64,000 bases of DNA from Dryomyza anilis (GCA_951804985.1 OX638131.1:88796349-88860348), one strand, 5' to 3'. Counted from the stretch's first letter, positions 1 to 11,896 are shown. Made by a program: numbers and translations. The notes: a model not told the origin generated them from the letters alone.

Positions 1-400
1 GTTAAGACAAGGGAGCACGTTAAGACAATATCTTAAAATAATCAAAAGAGGTCGTAAAACAAAAACAATTAAAAAAATAGTTTATAAAAATTTTGGACGA
101 CAATAATGGTCGGAATCATCATTTGAAAAAAAAAAACGGCAAAAACAACAATGTTCGAAAAAAAAAATTTTGTTAAAAAGTTGTTTTGGACGACAAAAAC
201 AAAGAAAATTTTCAAAAAAAAAAATATTCGCCAAAAACAATGTCGAAAAGAAAATATGGTTTTTGTTTCTTTTTTTGTTTTTTCCTTAGTTTGGCTTTTA
301 GTTTTATGTTATTGCTTTTGTATTTTTGCTTTTGTTTTGTGCTTTTGTGTTTTTGCTTTTAAATTTTTTTTTTGTATTTGAGTTTTTGTTTCATGTTTGT
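1..400. other. Low-complexity A/T stretch
   Basis: Alternating A-runs and T-runs with repeated TTTTG units. The open frame at 151-381 is mostly Lys/Asn then Phe/Cys/Val and is explained by this composition. The first 30 bases contain two copies of a GTTAAGACAA unit, resembling the GACAATT-type minisatellite seen at 53.6 and 60.9 kb. No gene is visible. Confidence 0.6.
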
Positions 401-429
401 AGCTGCTGTAAGTGCTAAGTTATATCGTT

Positions 430-600
430 TTGAAAGTTTGGCTGTATTGGAGGTGCCACGCCCATTTGTGCAATCCCGCCCATATATAGCCTTTCATTCC
501 TTCCAGACCCTACCGTATCTTTGGTAAAAATTTCAAACAAATCGGATCGGTCGTTTAGACGGAGAAGTTAAACAAACCTACAAAGAGATTTATTATATTA
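430..600. repeat. Old dispersed repeat with CACGCCC core
   Basis: The stretch has a short GCCACGCCCATT motif, then text resembling fly intergenic repeats (a ttcaaacaaatcggatcgg type segment). Related CACGCC(C/T)-containing stretches lie at 6680-6730, 19500-19800 and 42270-42300. Its class is not determined; this is a match in style between copies in the window, not a database identification. Confidence 0.35.
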
Positions 601-1133
601 ATTAATAGGATTCCAAATCCACCGTAATTTCAAAGATTTGAGGATTTGGAATTTTTCGGTAGTGGTTGACGTTTGAAATGCCCATATGTGTAGAGTATTT
701 ATAGACGGCTTAGACTGACTATAACTTTTGTAATTCTTACTAACTACTATCCGAATATCAAAATTACCTATGTGACCTAACCTTCCTTACTAGTTTTCTA
801 ATTTTTAGTTGTTGCATTCGCAAGTGTTCTAACTACAAATATTTTTAAAATAAACAGTTGTTTTGGAAAAAATCTCGTCGAGATATTGTCGAATTACAGA
901 TCGATATTATCTTCAAAATTCAAGACTAGATTCGAGATTATTTTTCTGTTCGAGTTCTAAATTTAATCACTATTAAACACCATAACTGGCAAAATTTGAT
1001 TACGAATTAATAGCAATCCATACGAGGCAGAGTTGAACGGTTTGCTGAGTTAAGATCAACGACCCCGAATTATCCAAAACCGTTTATTTGTTGCACTGCT
1101 TAATACATGGTATACTAAAATAATTGAATTTAC

Positions 1134-2176
1134 CTCCATAACTAATGACATGTCCACCTCAAAAAATCCCTTGGCGGTTATATGCAAAGGACTGTTGCAA
1201 ATTTGTAGCAGAAACTCCGATATCAGTGCATTAAAACACGGATTTGTATTATCGACCAACTTCTCCACCAGACTCATGGTTTTGAAATACTAGAAATTGA
1301 AGAGAATTATTAGACCCTTTAATATATATATATATTCAAAATTAAAGTAAATACACTCTTCCGAAACTGCTCGCAAGTATATGTAAAGGTGAATATCAAA
1401 ATCGATAGTGAAACTATAGTGCAACTGCTCATGAGGAATATACGAAATACATAAAAACCATCCATCGTCAAAATGGTCCAATACAAATTTATGGTAATGC
1501 CGAGGAAAATGCCAACGACAAGACTTACAATGGACCAACCAAATAATTCATTGAACGTTTGCAATGCATCACCAATTTTCGTATAACTATATTTGATACG
1601 CATTAAATGACTCAAGGATTCCCGGTTACTCCTGCATCCGGTGACCAAAGCCTCTAGTTCTACGTTTAGTTCCCGTAATTGTTGCAGCAGCACATCCGCA
1701 TGTATAGAGATTTGCACAAAACGTGTTCGCACAATTATCACCGATGGCAATGAGTACCAAAAATATCCGGCATAATTGTTAATTAGAACTATAGTGCCAA
1801 ATATGCTGAGTATGATACAGGATAACACCGCAAGAATTCTGTATTTGCGTATTAAATAATCACCCATGTGTTCCGCATTCATACTATTTACAAGTTCCAT
1901 ATGTTTGTCGTACATTGTAATGGTTTCGCTGAAAATTATAGTGACTGCGACCATCTCCGAGATGAGTATAAGTTTTCCGACTGTAAACGAAACGGACAAA
2001 TCGTTAGTTACCGCTTCCAAAAATGCCGTCGCATATGCTGAGAGCCCTATGATGAGTATCAGCAGTAGTATGGAATAGATTATCTGCAAGTATTGTCGGT
2101 TTTTCTGGCCCGACATTGGCATTAGGCCAAGTAGTATCATGCAGCGGCGGTAGTTGCACTTTTTGGTAGAGTCCAT
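1134..2176 (-). CDS. Gustatory receptor family protein (7tm_7), last exon not found
   Basis: A seven-transmembrane ligand-gated cation channel subunit of the insect gustatory receptor family, expected in the plasma membrane of chemosensory neurons. Exon 1 runs 2176-1355 (274 codons, ATG at 2176; the frame is open upstream but has no earlier ATG). A 65-nt intron follows (GT at 1354, AG at 1290), then exon 2, 1289-1134 (52 codons). Hydrophobic segments lie near residues 28-50, 63-85, 113-155, 210-235 and 240-270. Exon 2 carries the family signature before TM7: LLQICNSPLHITAKGFFEVD. It ends ATGGAG|GTAAAT, a good phase-0 donor where the family's last intron usually falls. The final exon with the TYhhhhhQF motif was not seen in 1-1130. 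It may lie beyond the window edge, or the gene may be truncated. Reading through the donor gives no such motif. Subfamily not assigned. Confidence 0.85.
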
Positions 2177-2212
2177 GTCGCGTTGTTGTTTTGCCTTAAT
2201 GCGAATTACCAA

Positions 2213-3560
2213 CGAAACTCAGTTGCGTTTCGTTGGTAGGACACTTGAAACCTTAATACTATATAATACACTATATGATATATTATATAATACTATGATA
2301 GGTGTGTGATGCGTATCCGAGCAATGTCAAGATATATCGTATTGATTAATAGTTTGTGTAAACATGGAATTATTCAATAACACCGGTAGTATAAACATGA
2401 ACAAATTAAATTTCAATAATTAAAAACTCTATCTTATCACAATGTAAAAGTCTATACTAAAGAAATTATATTATGGACTAGTTTGAAACATAACGATAGA
2501 TAACAGGTGAAATATCGTAACCAATAAAAAAATATTCAACACAAAATTTCTGACATTTTTATTTTGGGAACCGTCAGGAAACAGACAGCTTGTGAATCAA
2601 ACTTCGACATTGTCTTTTTGAAATATGGGTATTTCCAGAAATATGGAAACCACGACCGAAATATTCAAAATGCTCAAATGATTGAAATAACTGTGGATTT
2701 TGAATCTTTAATATGTGAATCTAAATATGTGAAAAAAAAATCTATTTCGTTAACGGTAATGTATAAAAAAATACTCATAATATAAATATACCAATTTTTC
2801 ATGTACTTTGAGTAACCAAAATACAAAATATTATTTTCTGTTTTTTCAGACAACCTTAATTAATATTTCTAAAGCGTAAAATAAGTATTGAAATTAAAAT
2901 TTAGGGACAAATTTTGATTTTTGTATAAGGGTGTCGTATTGTCACGTACGGAACCAAAAAGACAACATTTTTCAAAGTGTTGAATCATAACTTTTTACAG
3001 CATAATTTCCTCGCCATTTATAAAAATGTAAACATCGATTTCCCAGCAATTCTAGAAAATTTTTACAGCTAATTGAAATCTGTCTCGTCCCGAGTGGAAA
3101 TTGGTTAAGGTTAGCCTTATTTCGCACCCGTCCCTGATTACAGATTACAATAAGGCATCCCTACCAAAGGCCCCCTGAAGTAATGCTGATCAGAGTCGAC
3201 TAGGGTATTCCTAATTTCAAATACACGTAAGGCAACCTGAGCCAACATTCATAAAAAATACTGATCTGAAATCTATTTAATGAAACCTGATGTGATACTT
3301 ATGAAAAAAAAAATGATTGAATATCGTATTATAATAACATGATCGAGATGTTATTAAAAACCTTTTATAATAAAATTGGGCAGCAAAATTAATCTAATAA
3401 AATAAAATATTCTAATAAATAAATGTTAAAATCGAATGCAAAAGAAATACAAATTCTCAACATTTCTAAAAAATTGAAAAATCTCACTTAGACCTTTTGT
3501 CATTGAAACAGTTATTGAAATAACTACATGGATAGAAAAGATTTGTTTGAATATATAATC
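2213..3560. other. Intergenic, no gene seen
   Basis: AT-rich spacer upstream of the receptor gene. The 73-codon frame at 2564-2785 has no recognisable features. A less AT-rich patch at 3095-3260 has CCTGA/TCAGG words that recur at 5110-5270, possibly remnants of one dispersed repeat. Confidence 0.4.
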
Positions 3561-3564
3561 GTAT

Positions 3565-4150
3565 AATCGAAATTGAATTTATTTTTGTTCACGTGTAAAC
3601 ATTATTATATTGTCCAGCAGAATTTGTCAAATTTACCATAAATATGTTACAATACCAAAATAAAATTATATTTGCATTTGAATAAAGTATTTCTTGGCAA
3701 TTTACTTGGTTAAAACTATGTTTCGAAACACAGAAAAGCTAATCAAATCTAAATACAACGTATGTTCGCAACGCTCGTCTTAATTCGATAATTTATCGAC
3801 TGACGAAATTGGCAACATTGTGCAGCATTTTCTACCTACGCCATCTTTTGCCATCGTTTGAACATATTGATGTTTAAAAACAAACAAAAAAAGGAATTGG
3901 ATTTAAATAAATGTATTCTTCCAACATTCTTCTTGTATACGAAGTTGGCACTCGTCTTAATTCGATAATTTATCGACTGACGAAGTTGGCAACGTTGTGC
4001 AGCATTTTCTATCCACGTCTCTTTTGTCGTCGTTTGAAGTATTAAACATACTGATGTTTAAAAACAAACAAAAAATGAATTCGTGTATATAAAGTTGACC
4101 CTCGTTGATCGGCATTTTCTGTCTACGTGTCTTTTGTTGTTCGTTGAGAA
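3565..4150 (+). repeat. Dispersed repeat with three internal tandem units
   Basis: The segment from 3565 (AATCGAAATTGAATTTATTT) to about 4100 is closely matched at 54130-54530, in the same order and orientation. Inside this copy a unit beginning CTCGTCTTAATTCGATAATT occurs near 3774 and 3952, and a shorter version near 4092. Each is followed by a TTGGCAAC..GTGCAGCATTTTCT segment. It could be part of an LTR or a non-autonomous element; no coding region is attached. Confidence 0.65.
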
Positions 4151-5447
4151 AACGTGTTCACGTGTACTTTTATTATTTATAAATTAAATAAATATATAAA
4201 TTGTGTTACAAAAAGTACAAATAGTAACAAAGTATATATAGTGCAGTATATAATTTCTGAAACTACTGTGAAAAAACCACAAATAAAAATCTGTGTTTCG
4301 ATTTTCAAACAGAATTTGGCATGTTTTTTTACAAAAGCATCCGTGAATTCCTTGCTTACGCTATGTGCTGTACTGAGACAACTGAACTGTACCAAATATA
4401 AAGCGAGCCTGGATCGTCTGGTTTAGCGTCTGCTGGTACAATTGTGCATTTATTGATGCTGTCACTTGTACTTGCAGTTTTAAACGAATTTATGCATTTA
4501 AAAATTTGTATTTGAATTCAATTATTATAAATTCCCACTGTGCATGTTTAAAGATTTTTAATGAAAATAAATAAAAAAACAACATTTTATTTTTATTTTA
4601 TTTTCAGGATTTTTTTCTAAAAATAATTAAATATGTTTCTATGCAAACATACTATTTTTTGTACTGAAACAACTGATATGTTTTACTTGAAACATATTTA
4701 TATTCAGGTCGTTAAAATCATTTGAACATATTTATGTTTCGGTTGAAATATTTATTTTGTTTGGATGTAGTAATAATTATGTTTCCATTAGAACATACAC
4801 CATTTTAAGGGGTAACATTAAAATGTTTCCGTGATATTATAATGTAAGTCAGAGCTCATTACAACACTGTTCAAGTCTCAATTCAACCCTATTTACAAAT
4901 GATTTATCAGACTTTAATAAATATATGTTTACATAAAATTCCAAACATACATGTTAATGCCTGTAAAATTATGTTTGGGAGAGCCTTTTTTTTTTGCAGC
5001 GTGTATGTTCACAAACATAATTTTTTGTGTGAAAGGCCTCAAATTTGGTAAAAGCAGTTTAAGAAGAATTTAAATATACGTTAAATTATATAAGGATATG
5101 GTAAGGGTAAGATCTGGAAGCCTGGTCAGGCAACCTGATCAGGATAGCAACTTCGTATAGCATAACTTTTTGACCCAGGCACTGATGAAAATCCTTGATA
5201 ATTGCCTGATTTCAGGATGAATCAGGCTGCCTGATCAGTCAATGATCGCATCCTGAACAAAATGTCCTCTTAGGGTCCGGAACTTTGAGTACCCAAAAAG
5301 TACAGTATAAAAAATATCAAAAAAAAAAAAAACTTAAAAAACATCTGGAAATTTGAATCGTTTCACTTCGTAATAATGATTATTAATATTGTAAGATACA
5401 TAATTATGTTTAGCAAAAAATCGTCAAATCGTTTGGCACTAAATAGT
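4151..5447. other. AT-rich spacer with repeated AAACATA/TATGTTT words
   Basis: Between 4620 and 5030 the words AACATATTTATGTTT, ATGTTTCC and AAACATA recur in both orientations, suggesting a decayed inverted-repeat element. The 90-codon frame at 4154-4426 has no recognisable protein features. No gene is supported. Confidence 0.4.
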
Positions 5448-5535
5448 TTGGCATTACAGTCCTATAAGAACTTAGGCCGAGCTCTCTCACCTTTTTGAGC
5501 TGTGCGTGTTATATTTGTACTGAAAGTGGTGGGAC
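5448..5535 (-). mobile_element. SINE tail fragment
   Basis: Reverse complement of the 3' part of the tRNA-derived SINE at 13657-13937. It shares TTCTTATAGGACTGTA, a GAGAGAGCTCGGCCTAAG segment and a GCACAGCTCAAAA segment. The tRNA-like head is absent here. Confidence 0.7.
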
Positions 5536-5544
5536 CTAATTTAA

Positions 5545-5695
5545 TCGGAAAATACCATTACATACTAGCAAATACCATGACATTGCCATTGAGATTATAT
5601 GAAATGATTTATTTTTTTTGTATACTATTAAATCAATAATTGTACTATTGACCAATTATAATGGGATTTGAAGGAATTTTTTTCTGTGTGAATAT
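5545..5695 (-). mobile_element. Half copy of the ACCCAGAAAAA MITE
   Basis: Contains the family's CGGAAAATACCATTA and ATCAATAATTGTACTATTGA words and ends with TTTTTTTCTGTGTG. The other end is missing. It adjoins the SINE tail. Confidence 0.6.
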
Positions 5696-5789
5696 TTCTA
5701 TACGGAACGTATGGAACTATTCTGTGATTTAATACGAAATTACTACTGAAATAAAGTTTTTTATTAATTCAAAAAATAATTTATACGCA

Positions 5790-6230
5790 AAAAGTTTTTT
5801 TTTTAGAAAAAGAAAAAAAAAACAAATTTTTTTCCGTCCGGCATTTTTCTGCGATTTATTATGAAAAAAGTATAAATTTCAGAAACAAAGTGTAAATTTA
5901 CAAATAAAGCACATTATCTCAGCTATTTTTCAAAATGATTCAAGAAAATGATTTCAAAGCAAAATTCAATGACTTTTTGGAATTTCCATTTGAATCGCAA
6001 CATGCACTTCCGTTCTCTATTCCGTCCAGATCGACTACTATTTAATTTATATCTTATAATCTACCATATATAGTTCTTTAATAATTTATAGACTCGTGCA
6101 CTAAAAAAAATCAAGTAAATTCATTAATTTTTCTTTGAGATATTAAAGTTTTAAGCGTACGAATGTCCCGTCCGCAATTATAGGAAATGCTCATATGTCG
6201 GAAAAATGTTTCTAAACTGCCTTGACCCTG
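5790..6230. repeat. Dispersed repeat, inverted copy near 40.0-40.6 kb
   Basis: Shares, in opposite orientation, several words with 40005-40570: TTTTTCTGCGATTTATTATG, TAAAGTTTTAAGCGTACGAA and GACTTTTTGGAA. The boundaries are indistinct and no coding capacity is visible. Confidence 0.6.
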
Positions 6231-6410
6231 CGAAAATTTTATATGGGGTAATTTTCAAAAATCCTTCTATCACACTTCAGTATCACATCTCAATATCACT
6301 GAAACTTCCGACAGTATTTCACTTTACCGGCAAAAATGAAAGTTTTTTTAATCAACATTTTTAAGTTCTAGTTCTATAATTCCAGACTGTATTTTATATT
6401 TTATACCTTT

Positions 6411-6609
6411 ACCCAGAAAAAAATTCGCTCAAATACCATTAAAATTGGTCAATGGGACAATTATTGATTTAATAGTATATAAAAAATAAATCTTTTCATA
6501 TTAACTCAATAGTAATGTCATGGTATTTTCTAGTATTTAATAGTATTTTCCGATTAAAATAATAATTTATCCTATTGACTATTATTTATATAGTATTTTT
6601 TTCTGGGTG
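6411..6609. mobile_element. MITE with ACCCAGAAAAAAA terminal inverted repeats
   Basis: About 199 bp bounded by ACCCAGAAAAAAA on the left and TTTTTTTCTGGGT on the right. The interior is AT-rich with TTAATAGTATA and AGTCAATAGGATAA-type words. Relatives: 5545-5695, 28888-29099, 36420-36630, 36690-36880 and 51075-51198. No transposase is present, so it is non-autonomous. Confidence 0.75.
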
Positions 6610-7263
6610 TTACTGTTAGAATGAAGGATTCTATATTTTATACCTAACTCTAAGAGAGAAGGGTTATTTAGTTTGATCATCCGTTTGTGACACCTAGAAG
6701 GAGGCGTGTCCATTATATATAAATATTTTTTGGACTGCGTGATCTCCTGAATCGATGTAACGATGTCTGTTCATCTATTTGTTTGTATTTTTGTATGTCG
6801 GTTGAAATCACGATTATAGAAAAACACCATAGTTAGATTACTTATATACCTATTCTGTTTGGTATTGAAAATGGGCATAATCGGTCAATGTTCGGTTTAT
6901 GTTACGTCCATTTGTATACATATACCTCATATAGCACTAAATCTATTGGAAACTTTTATCGGAAAAAGTGAATGATAAAACATATAATCAAATGTTTAAA
7001 TTTGGTAGTCCTACCTATACACAGAAATATGATTTTAAGTAATTTTACTCACGAAAATAAGTTGTTTTCAAGATTTGTCAAGATTTAAGACCGTGGTGAC
7101 CTTAAACGGCAATGGCGCTTTATTTTAATTTCTTCAAAAATTATTTAAAATTTGTAAGGTATTCATTGTCGGCTTAGGTCAACTATTACTTTCAAAATTC
7201 TTACTTACTTTCTTACACCAGTTAACAAACTGTACTACTTTCAAAATTCCTAATTTGCTGTTC
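6610..7263. other. Intergenic with old dispersed-repeat text
   Basis: Contains a short GGAGGCGTGTCCATTATAT segment like the CACGCC-type repeats elsewhere, then AT-rich DNA. No gene seen. Confidence 0.35.
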
Positions 7264-7336
7264 TAGTCGAAGTGATTCGAACCAGCTATCTTTCTGCACG
7301 TAGTCCAACGCACTTACCAATCGAGCTACCGACACT
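7264..7336 (-). mobile_element. tRNA-like SINE head or tRNA relic
   Basis: On the minus strand there is an A-box-like GGTAGCTCGATTGGTAAG and a B-box-like GGTTCGAATCAC at tRNA-like spacing. The anticodon stem does not pair properly (TTGGA opposite CAGAA) and the acceptor stem is weak. This fits a tRNA-derived SINE head or a decayed tRNA rather than a working tRNA gene. Confidence 0.6.
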
Positions 7337-8030
7337 ACTTTCGTCATGAGCAATTTTACTCAATTTCACAAATTCTGGTACATTCTCTGATAAATTTTAT
7401 AGTTATATACCGTCCCATCGAGGCAAACTCAATTAGCATCTATGTTCAGTGCGCCATAACTTATAAAATATTTGAATATAACAATAAAGTGGGTAGGTAT
7501 TTTATATATTAAATCTACAAAAATCTAAGTTTTGCTCAAACAGATATAATGAGGTACCCCACAAGAATAATTACAAAACCTATTTTATTCATATTACAAC
7601 GCACAACAATAGTATTTATACAAACCTCCCCTGGGCGCAGGATTGTTAAATGCTCTGTGCATTTGAGGTGAATAGAAATATGGCACATTTTACTACGCAT
7701 TATTATGACGATAAAAGTAAATTACTATCAAACAAACCATTGACTATTTAGAGCATATTCTGTACACGTGAATGCAAATAAAACTCATAAAAATGACCCA
7801 TATTTTTCTTTATATTTGCTCACAATTTGTACAAAAGTTTTTATCTTTATTTTATATCTTGCATGTGCCTTCATTTCCGATTATTTTTTATTGTTGTATA
7901 TTTTTCGTTTAATATTTCTAACTTTTAAATATTTTCTTGGCTTTCATTTCAGGTTTCTTTAATTTAAGAAATTTTATTCTTTACTTCAATTATTTATTTT
8001 AATTTTTGTTTTAATTTTTGTTTTCTTTCT
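7337..8030. other. 5' flank of the ALDH1L1 gene
   Basis: AT-rich, with no separate gene seen. From about 7975 the sequence becomes a long T/C-rich tract ending TTTCTCGACACAG at 8051. That resembles a splice acceptor, so an upstream first exon for the next gene is possible; none can be identified. Confidence 0.4.
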
Positions 8031-11000
8031 ATGATTTTCTCGACACAGCAACCTCTACGCATTGCCATTATTGGTCAGAGTAATTTTGCCGCCGATGTCT
8101 TGGAACTACTTCTGGAACAGCGCTATACCATTGTCGGCGTCTTTACCATTCCGGATAAGGGCAGTCGAGAGGATGTACTCGCTACAACCGCTGCACGCCA
8201 CAATATACCGGTCTTTAAATTCGCGTCATGGCGTCGCAAAGGTATTGCCTTGCCCGAGATACTCGAACAGTACGAATCGGTGGGCGCCAATCTGAATGTG
8301 CTGCCCTTCTGTTCACAATTCATTCCGATGGAGGTTATCGATGGCGCTAAACTTGGCAGTATTTGTTACCATCCGTCGATATTGCCACGACATCGCGGTG
8401 CCAGCGCCATATCTTGGACCCTAATCGAGGGCGACGATATTGCCGGCTTCACCATATTCTGGGCAGATGATGGACTTGATACTGGTCCAATTCTGTTGCA
8501 GAAACAAACGCCGCTGGAGCCGACCGATACGCTAGACACAATATACAAACGCTTTCTCTATCCAGAGGGCGTTAAGTCGATGGGTGAGGCTGTGGCACAA
8601 GTTGCCGCTGGCACAGCGCCACGCATCACACAGACCGATGTGGGTGCTACCTATGATGCAGCCATGTTTAAGCAGGAAAATCAGCTGATCGATCTTGCGC
8701 AGCCAGCGCAACGTATCTGGAACTTTGTACGCGCCTTGGACTCGGTACCTGGCGCTCTGGCCGTTGTGCTGCATGAGGACGGCAGCGAGGAGCAGGTGCG
8801 TCTCTTCGGCGCGCACATCTATTCGGCGGGCGTGCCAACTGTGTCGCAGCCCTTGCGCTTGCGCGGTTTAAAAGCGCCTGCTCTTGTGCACGCAGACGGT
8901 CTTTTACTGCAGGGCACTGATGGACACTATGTGAATGTGCGCCGCCTCAAGCGCGGTTCCAAAATGATAGCGGCCAGTGAGTGGTTCAGTCAGACGAAGC
9001 AGCAACATCTGGATGACCTCAGCGAAGATGAGCTGCTGAAGAAGCAACAGCTGCGCAGTATTTGGCAGGCAATACTAAAGTGCGACATTGCAGAGGATAC
9101 GGATTTCTTTGCTTGCGGTGCCGCTTCCATGGATGTGGTGCGTCTGGTTGAGGAGTGCAAAGATGTGTTCGATGTACCGCTCGAAAATGAGCATGTCTAT
9201 ATGGCGCCCATCTTTGAGGAGTTCTTTGTGGAGCTGGTGCTGCGTCTGCGACAGGGTGCGGGACAGGGATCCGCTGGTGATGCGCAGCAGGTGCCATATG
9301 AGGGTTTTGTGCTGCGTGCCAATAAACGTGAGATTGCGGTGCCCACGCAACTATTCATCGATGGGCAGTTTGTGGATGCGGCCGGCAAACGTACGCTGCC
9401 CATTGTGAATCCCAGCGATGCTGAGGTATTGTGTAATGTGGCCTGTGCCGCCGCTAGTGATGTCGATGCTGCTGTGCAGGCGGCACACAAAGCCTTTCAT
9501 GGCAGCTGGCGGCACATAACAGCGCGACAACGTGGCCAACTTATGCTGAAATTGGCTGATCTGATGGAGGCGCACAAAGAGGAATTGGCAACGATAGAGG
9601 CAATCGACTCGGGTGCCGTTTATACATTGGCGCTGAAGACACATGTGGGCATGTCTATTGATGCGTGGCGTTACTTTGCGGGATGGTGTGACAAAATACA
9701 GGGCAGCACATTGCCCGTGAGCGCTGCGAGACCCAATAATGTGCTGACTTTTACGAAGAAAGAGCCGATTGGGTATGTTCAAAGTTCTATTTGACATTGC
9801 TTAACTTATATTAATAACACAACACAACAAAAAAATGTATCCGCGATCTAAGTATGATTTTCCGATGGGCATTAAGATTCTAATCACTACCTCATACTCT
9901 GTTTTTTCGAATTGCCTCAAGTTTTTGAGTTATTACGTATAACAAATATATTGCAATTCACGTGTTTTTCTACATATTTTGGTCTATAACATTTTACAGA
10001 TTTGAGTTTTCGATCACATTTATCTTGTAATCCATTTAAAATAATTCAGCTAATATTTTGAAATAAATCACATGAAATTCGGATTGATCTGATCAAAGTT
10101 ATGACCAGTCAAACGCAAAAAATTTGAATTTTAAGGTGTACCTGTTATTTTTTGCATAACATCTATGATTTTCATAATTAAAGAGGAATATAATATATAA
10201 TGGATAACTCAAATCTGTGAAATACTAAAGTTCAAAATATGGAGAAAAACACGAAAATTTCCATATATTTGTATTACGTAATAACTCACAAACTTGAGGC
10301 AAAAAACTGAAAAAAAAACTGAGTATGAGGTAGTGATTAGAATCTTGAAATCCATCGGAAAATCATACTAAGATCGTGGATAACTAAAAAAGATCTCCAT
10401 TTGTTACCTATTTTTATTTTATATTTGCTAAAATTACAAAAAAAATCCTATTTATTTTTAGTGTTTGCGGTCTGGTAACACCCTGGAACTATCCGCTGAT
10501 GATGCTCTCGTGGAAAATGGCCGCATGTATAGCCGCCGGTAATACCTGCCTCATCAAACCGGCACAGACTTGCCCCTTAACCGCGCTCAAATTTGCCGAA
10601 CTCTCGGTAAAAGCTGGTTTTCCAGCAGGAGTCATTAACATACTTCCCGGCAAGGGTTCCGAAGCCGGTCAGGCGATAGCCGATCATGTGCTCGTGCGTA
10701 AATTAGGCTTCACCGGCTCAACACCGGTCGGTAAGACAATCATGCAGTCGTGTGCCAACTCGAATCTGAAGAAATGCTCACTCGAGTTGGGCGGCAAAAG
10801 TCCGCTCGTCATATTCGCCGATTGTGATCTCGATAAGGCGGTGAAACATGTACGTTTTTTTGTAGATATTTTCTACATAATAAAGTATTTTTAATGTTTT
10901 TGTTTTTTCAATAGGGCATGTCTTCGGTATTCTTCAACAAGGGTGAAAATTGCATTGCGGCTGGTCGGCTGTTCGTCGAGGATCGCATACATGACGATTT

Positions 11001-11544
11001 TGTGCGTCGCGTACTCAAGGACCTACGCACCATGACTATCGGTGATCCGCTCAATCGTGCGACGGCACATGGGCCACAAAATCACCGCGCACATTTTGAT
11101 AAACTATTGGAATTTTGTGAGCGGGGCGTTGCCGAAGGTGCCATCTTGCTGTGCGGCGGCAAACAGGTGCCCAATACAAAGGGTTTCTACTTTGAACCGG
11201 CTGTATTTATTGATGTTGAGGATCATATGTATATTGCGCAAGAGGAATCATTTGGTCCCATCATGATCATTACAAAATTCAATGGCAGCGATGTAGACTC
11301 GGTGATGAAACGTGCTAATCGCAGCGAATATGGACTGGCCAGTGGGGTTTTCACGCGTGACTTGAGCAAGGCACTCACATTTGCCGATAATATCGAGGCA
11401 GGCACTGTGTTTGTCAATGTTTACAATAAGACTGATGTGGCGGCGCCATTCGGCGGCTTTAAGCAGAGCGGCTACGGCAAGGATTTGGGGCAGGAGGCGC
11501 TCAACGAGTATCTGAAGACAAAGTGTGTGACCATAGAATATTAG
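8031..11544 (+). CDS. Aldh1l1: 10-formyltetrahydrofolate dehydrogenase (ALDH1L1 type), 3 exons
   Basis: Converts 10-formyl-THF plus NADP+ to THF, CO2 and NADPH in folate one-carbon metabolism. Exons: 8031-9772, 10462-10849, 10915-11544. Introns are 689 nt (phase 2, GTATGT) and 65 nt (phase 0, GTACGT). The joined product is 919 residues; vertebrate enzymes are about 902. N-terminal formyl hydrolase, about 9-310: [10 protein letters not shown] with catalytic His114, and DDGLDTG with Asp150. Carrier domain about 335-405: GAASMD, with Ser366 as the phosphopantetheine site. ALDH domain about 440-919: PWNYP (Asn590), Lys613 of IKPA, ELGGKSP (Glu689), ENCIAAGR (nucleophile Cys723) and the C-terminal [11 protein letters not shown]. 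All catalytic residues are intact. The ATG at 8031 has a poor context and sits in a pyrimidine tract before CGACACAG|CAACCT, so the true first residues may come from an upstream exon. No frameshifts. Much more GC-rich than its surroundings, as expected of real coding DNA. Confidence 0.97.
9836..10384. mobile_element. Foldback (long inverted repeat) element in ALDH1L1 intron 1
   Basis: The left arm (about 9836-10015) starts GTATCCGCGATCTAAGTATG. The right arm (about 10205-10384) is its diverged reverse complement, ending in GATCGTGGATA. Shared arm words include CTAATCACTACCTCATACTC and GATTTTCCGATGG. The loop is about 190 bp, with no coding capacity. It accounts for most of this 689-nt intron; the gene's other intron is 65 nt. 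Confidence 0.85.
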
Positions 11545-11846
11545 AATTGTCAAAAAGAATTTAGATTTACCAAAGAGAATAATGAGAGTTTTGAATTACC
11601 AATGAAAGTTTAAAATTACTAAATGGTATGGCATTACCGCATAGTTTTAAATTGCAAAAAAAGATTACTCCAATTAAATGGCATCGATTTCCATATAAAG
11701 ACTAGAATTTTCAAAGTTAGTTCAGAATTACACAATGATATTGCATTACCATATCATTTTTAATTGCTTAGAAGATTAGTCTAATTAAATGGTATCGATT
11801 TCCAAATATAGGTTTGAATTACCAAAAATCATTAGCATTAAAAAGG
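11545..11846 (+). other. 3' UTR of ALDH1L1 with GAATTACCAA repeats
   Basis: A run of degenerate short units such as TTTGAATTACCAA, TTTAAAATTACTAAATGG and AATGGCATCGATTTCCA, with a period near 30 to 50. It lies between the stop codon and the first AATAAA, so it is probably transcribed as 3' UTR. Confidence 0.5.
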
Positions 11847-11890
11847 CAATTAAATACGCATATTAGAATTAAAAACATGTTGACATTTAA

Positions 11891-11896
11891 AATAAA
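11891..11896 (+). terminator. Candidate polyadenylation signal AATAAA for ALDH1L1
   Basis: First canonical AATAAA about 350 nt after the stop codon. It falls inside the left end of the duplicated block. An identical signal sits 608 bp downstream at 12499-12504, so two alternative 3' ends are possible. Confidence 0.45.

Noticed and set aside
3565..4150. LTR of a retrotransposon
   Set aside because: It is a repeat with internal units, but no matching second LTR, primer-binding site or coding region is nearby; kept as unclassified repeat.
7264..7336. Functional tRNA gene
   Set aside because: Control boxes are present but the anticodon and acceptor stems do not pair, and related heads occur in SINE copies.
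8062..9797. Overlapping open frames on both strands across ALDH1L1 exon 1
   Set aside because: The +1 domain content of the ALDH1L1 frame is complete and conserved; the other frames are shadows of GC-richer coding DNA.
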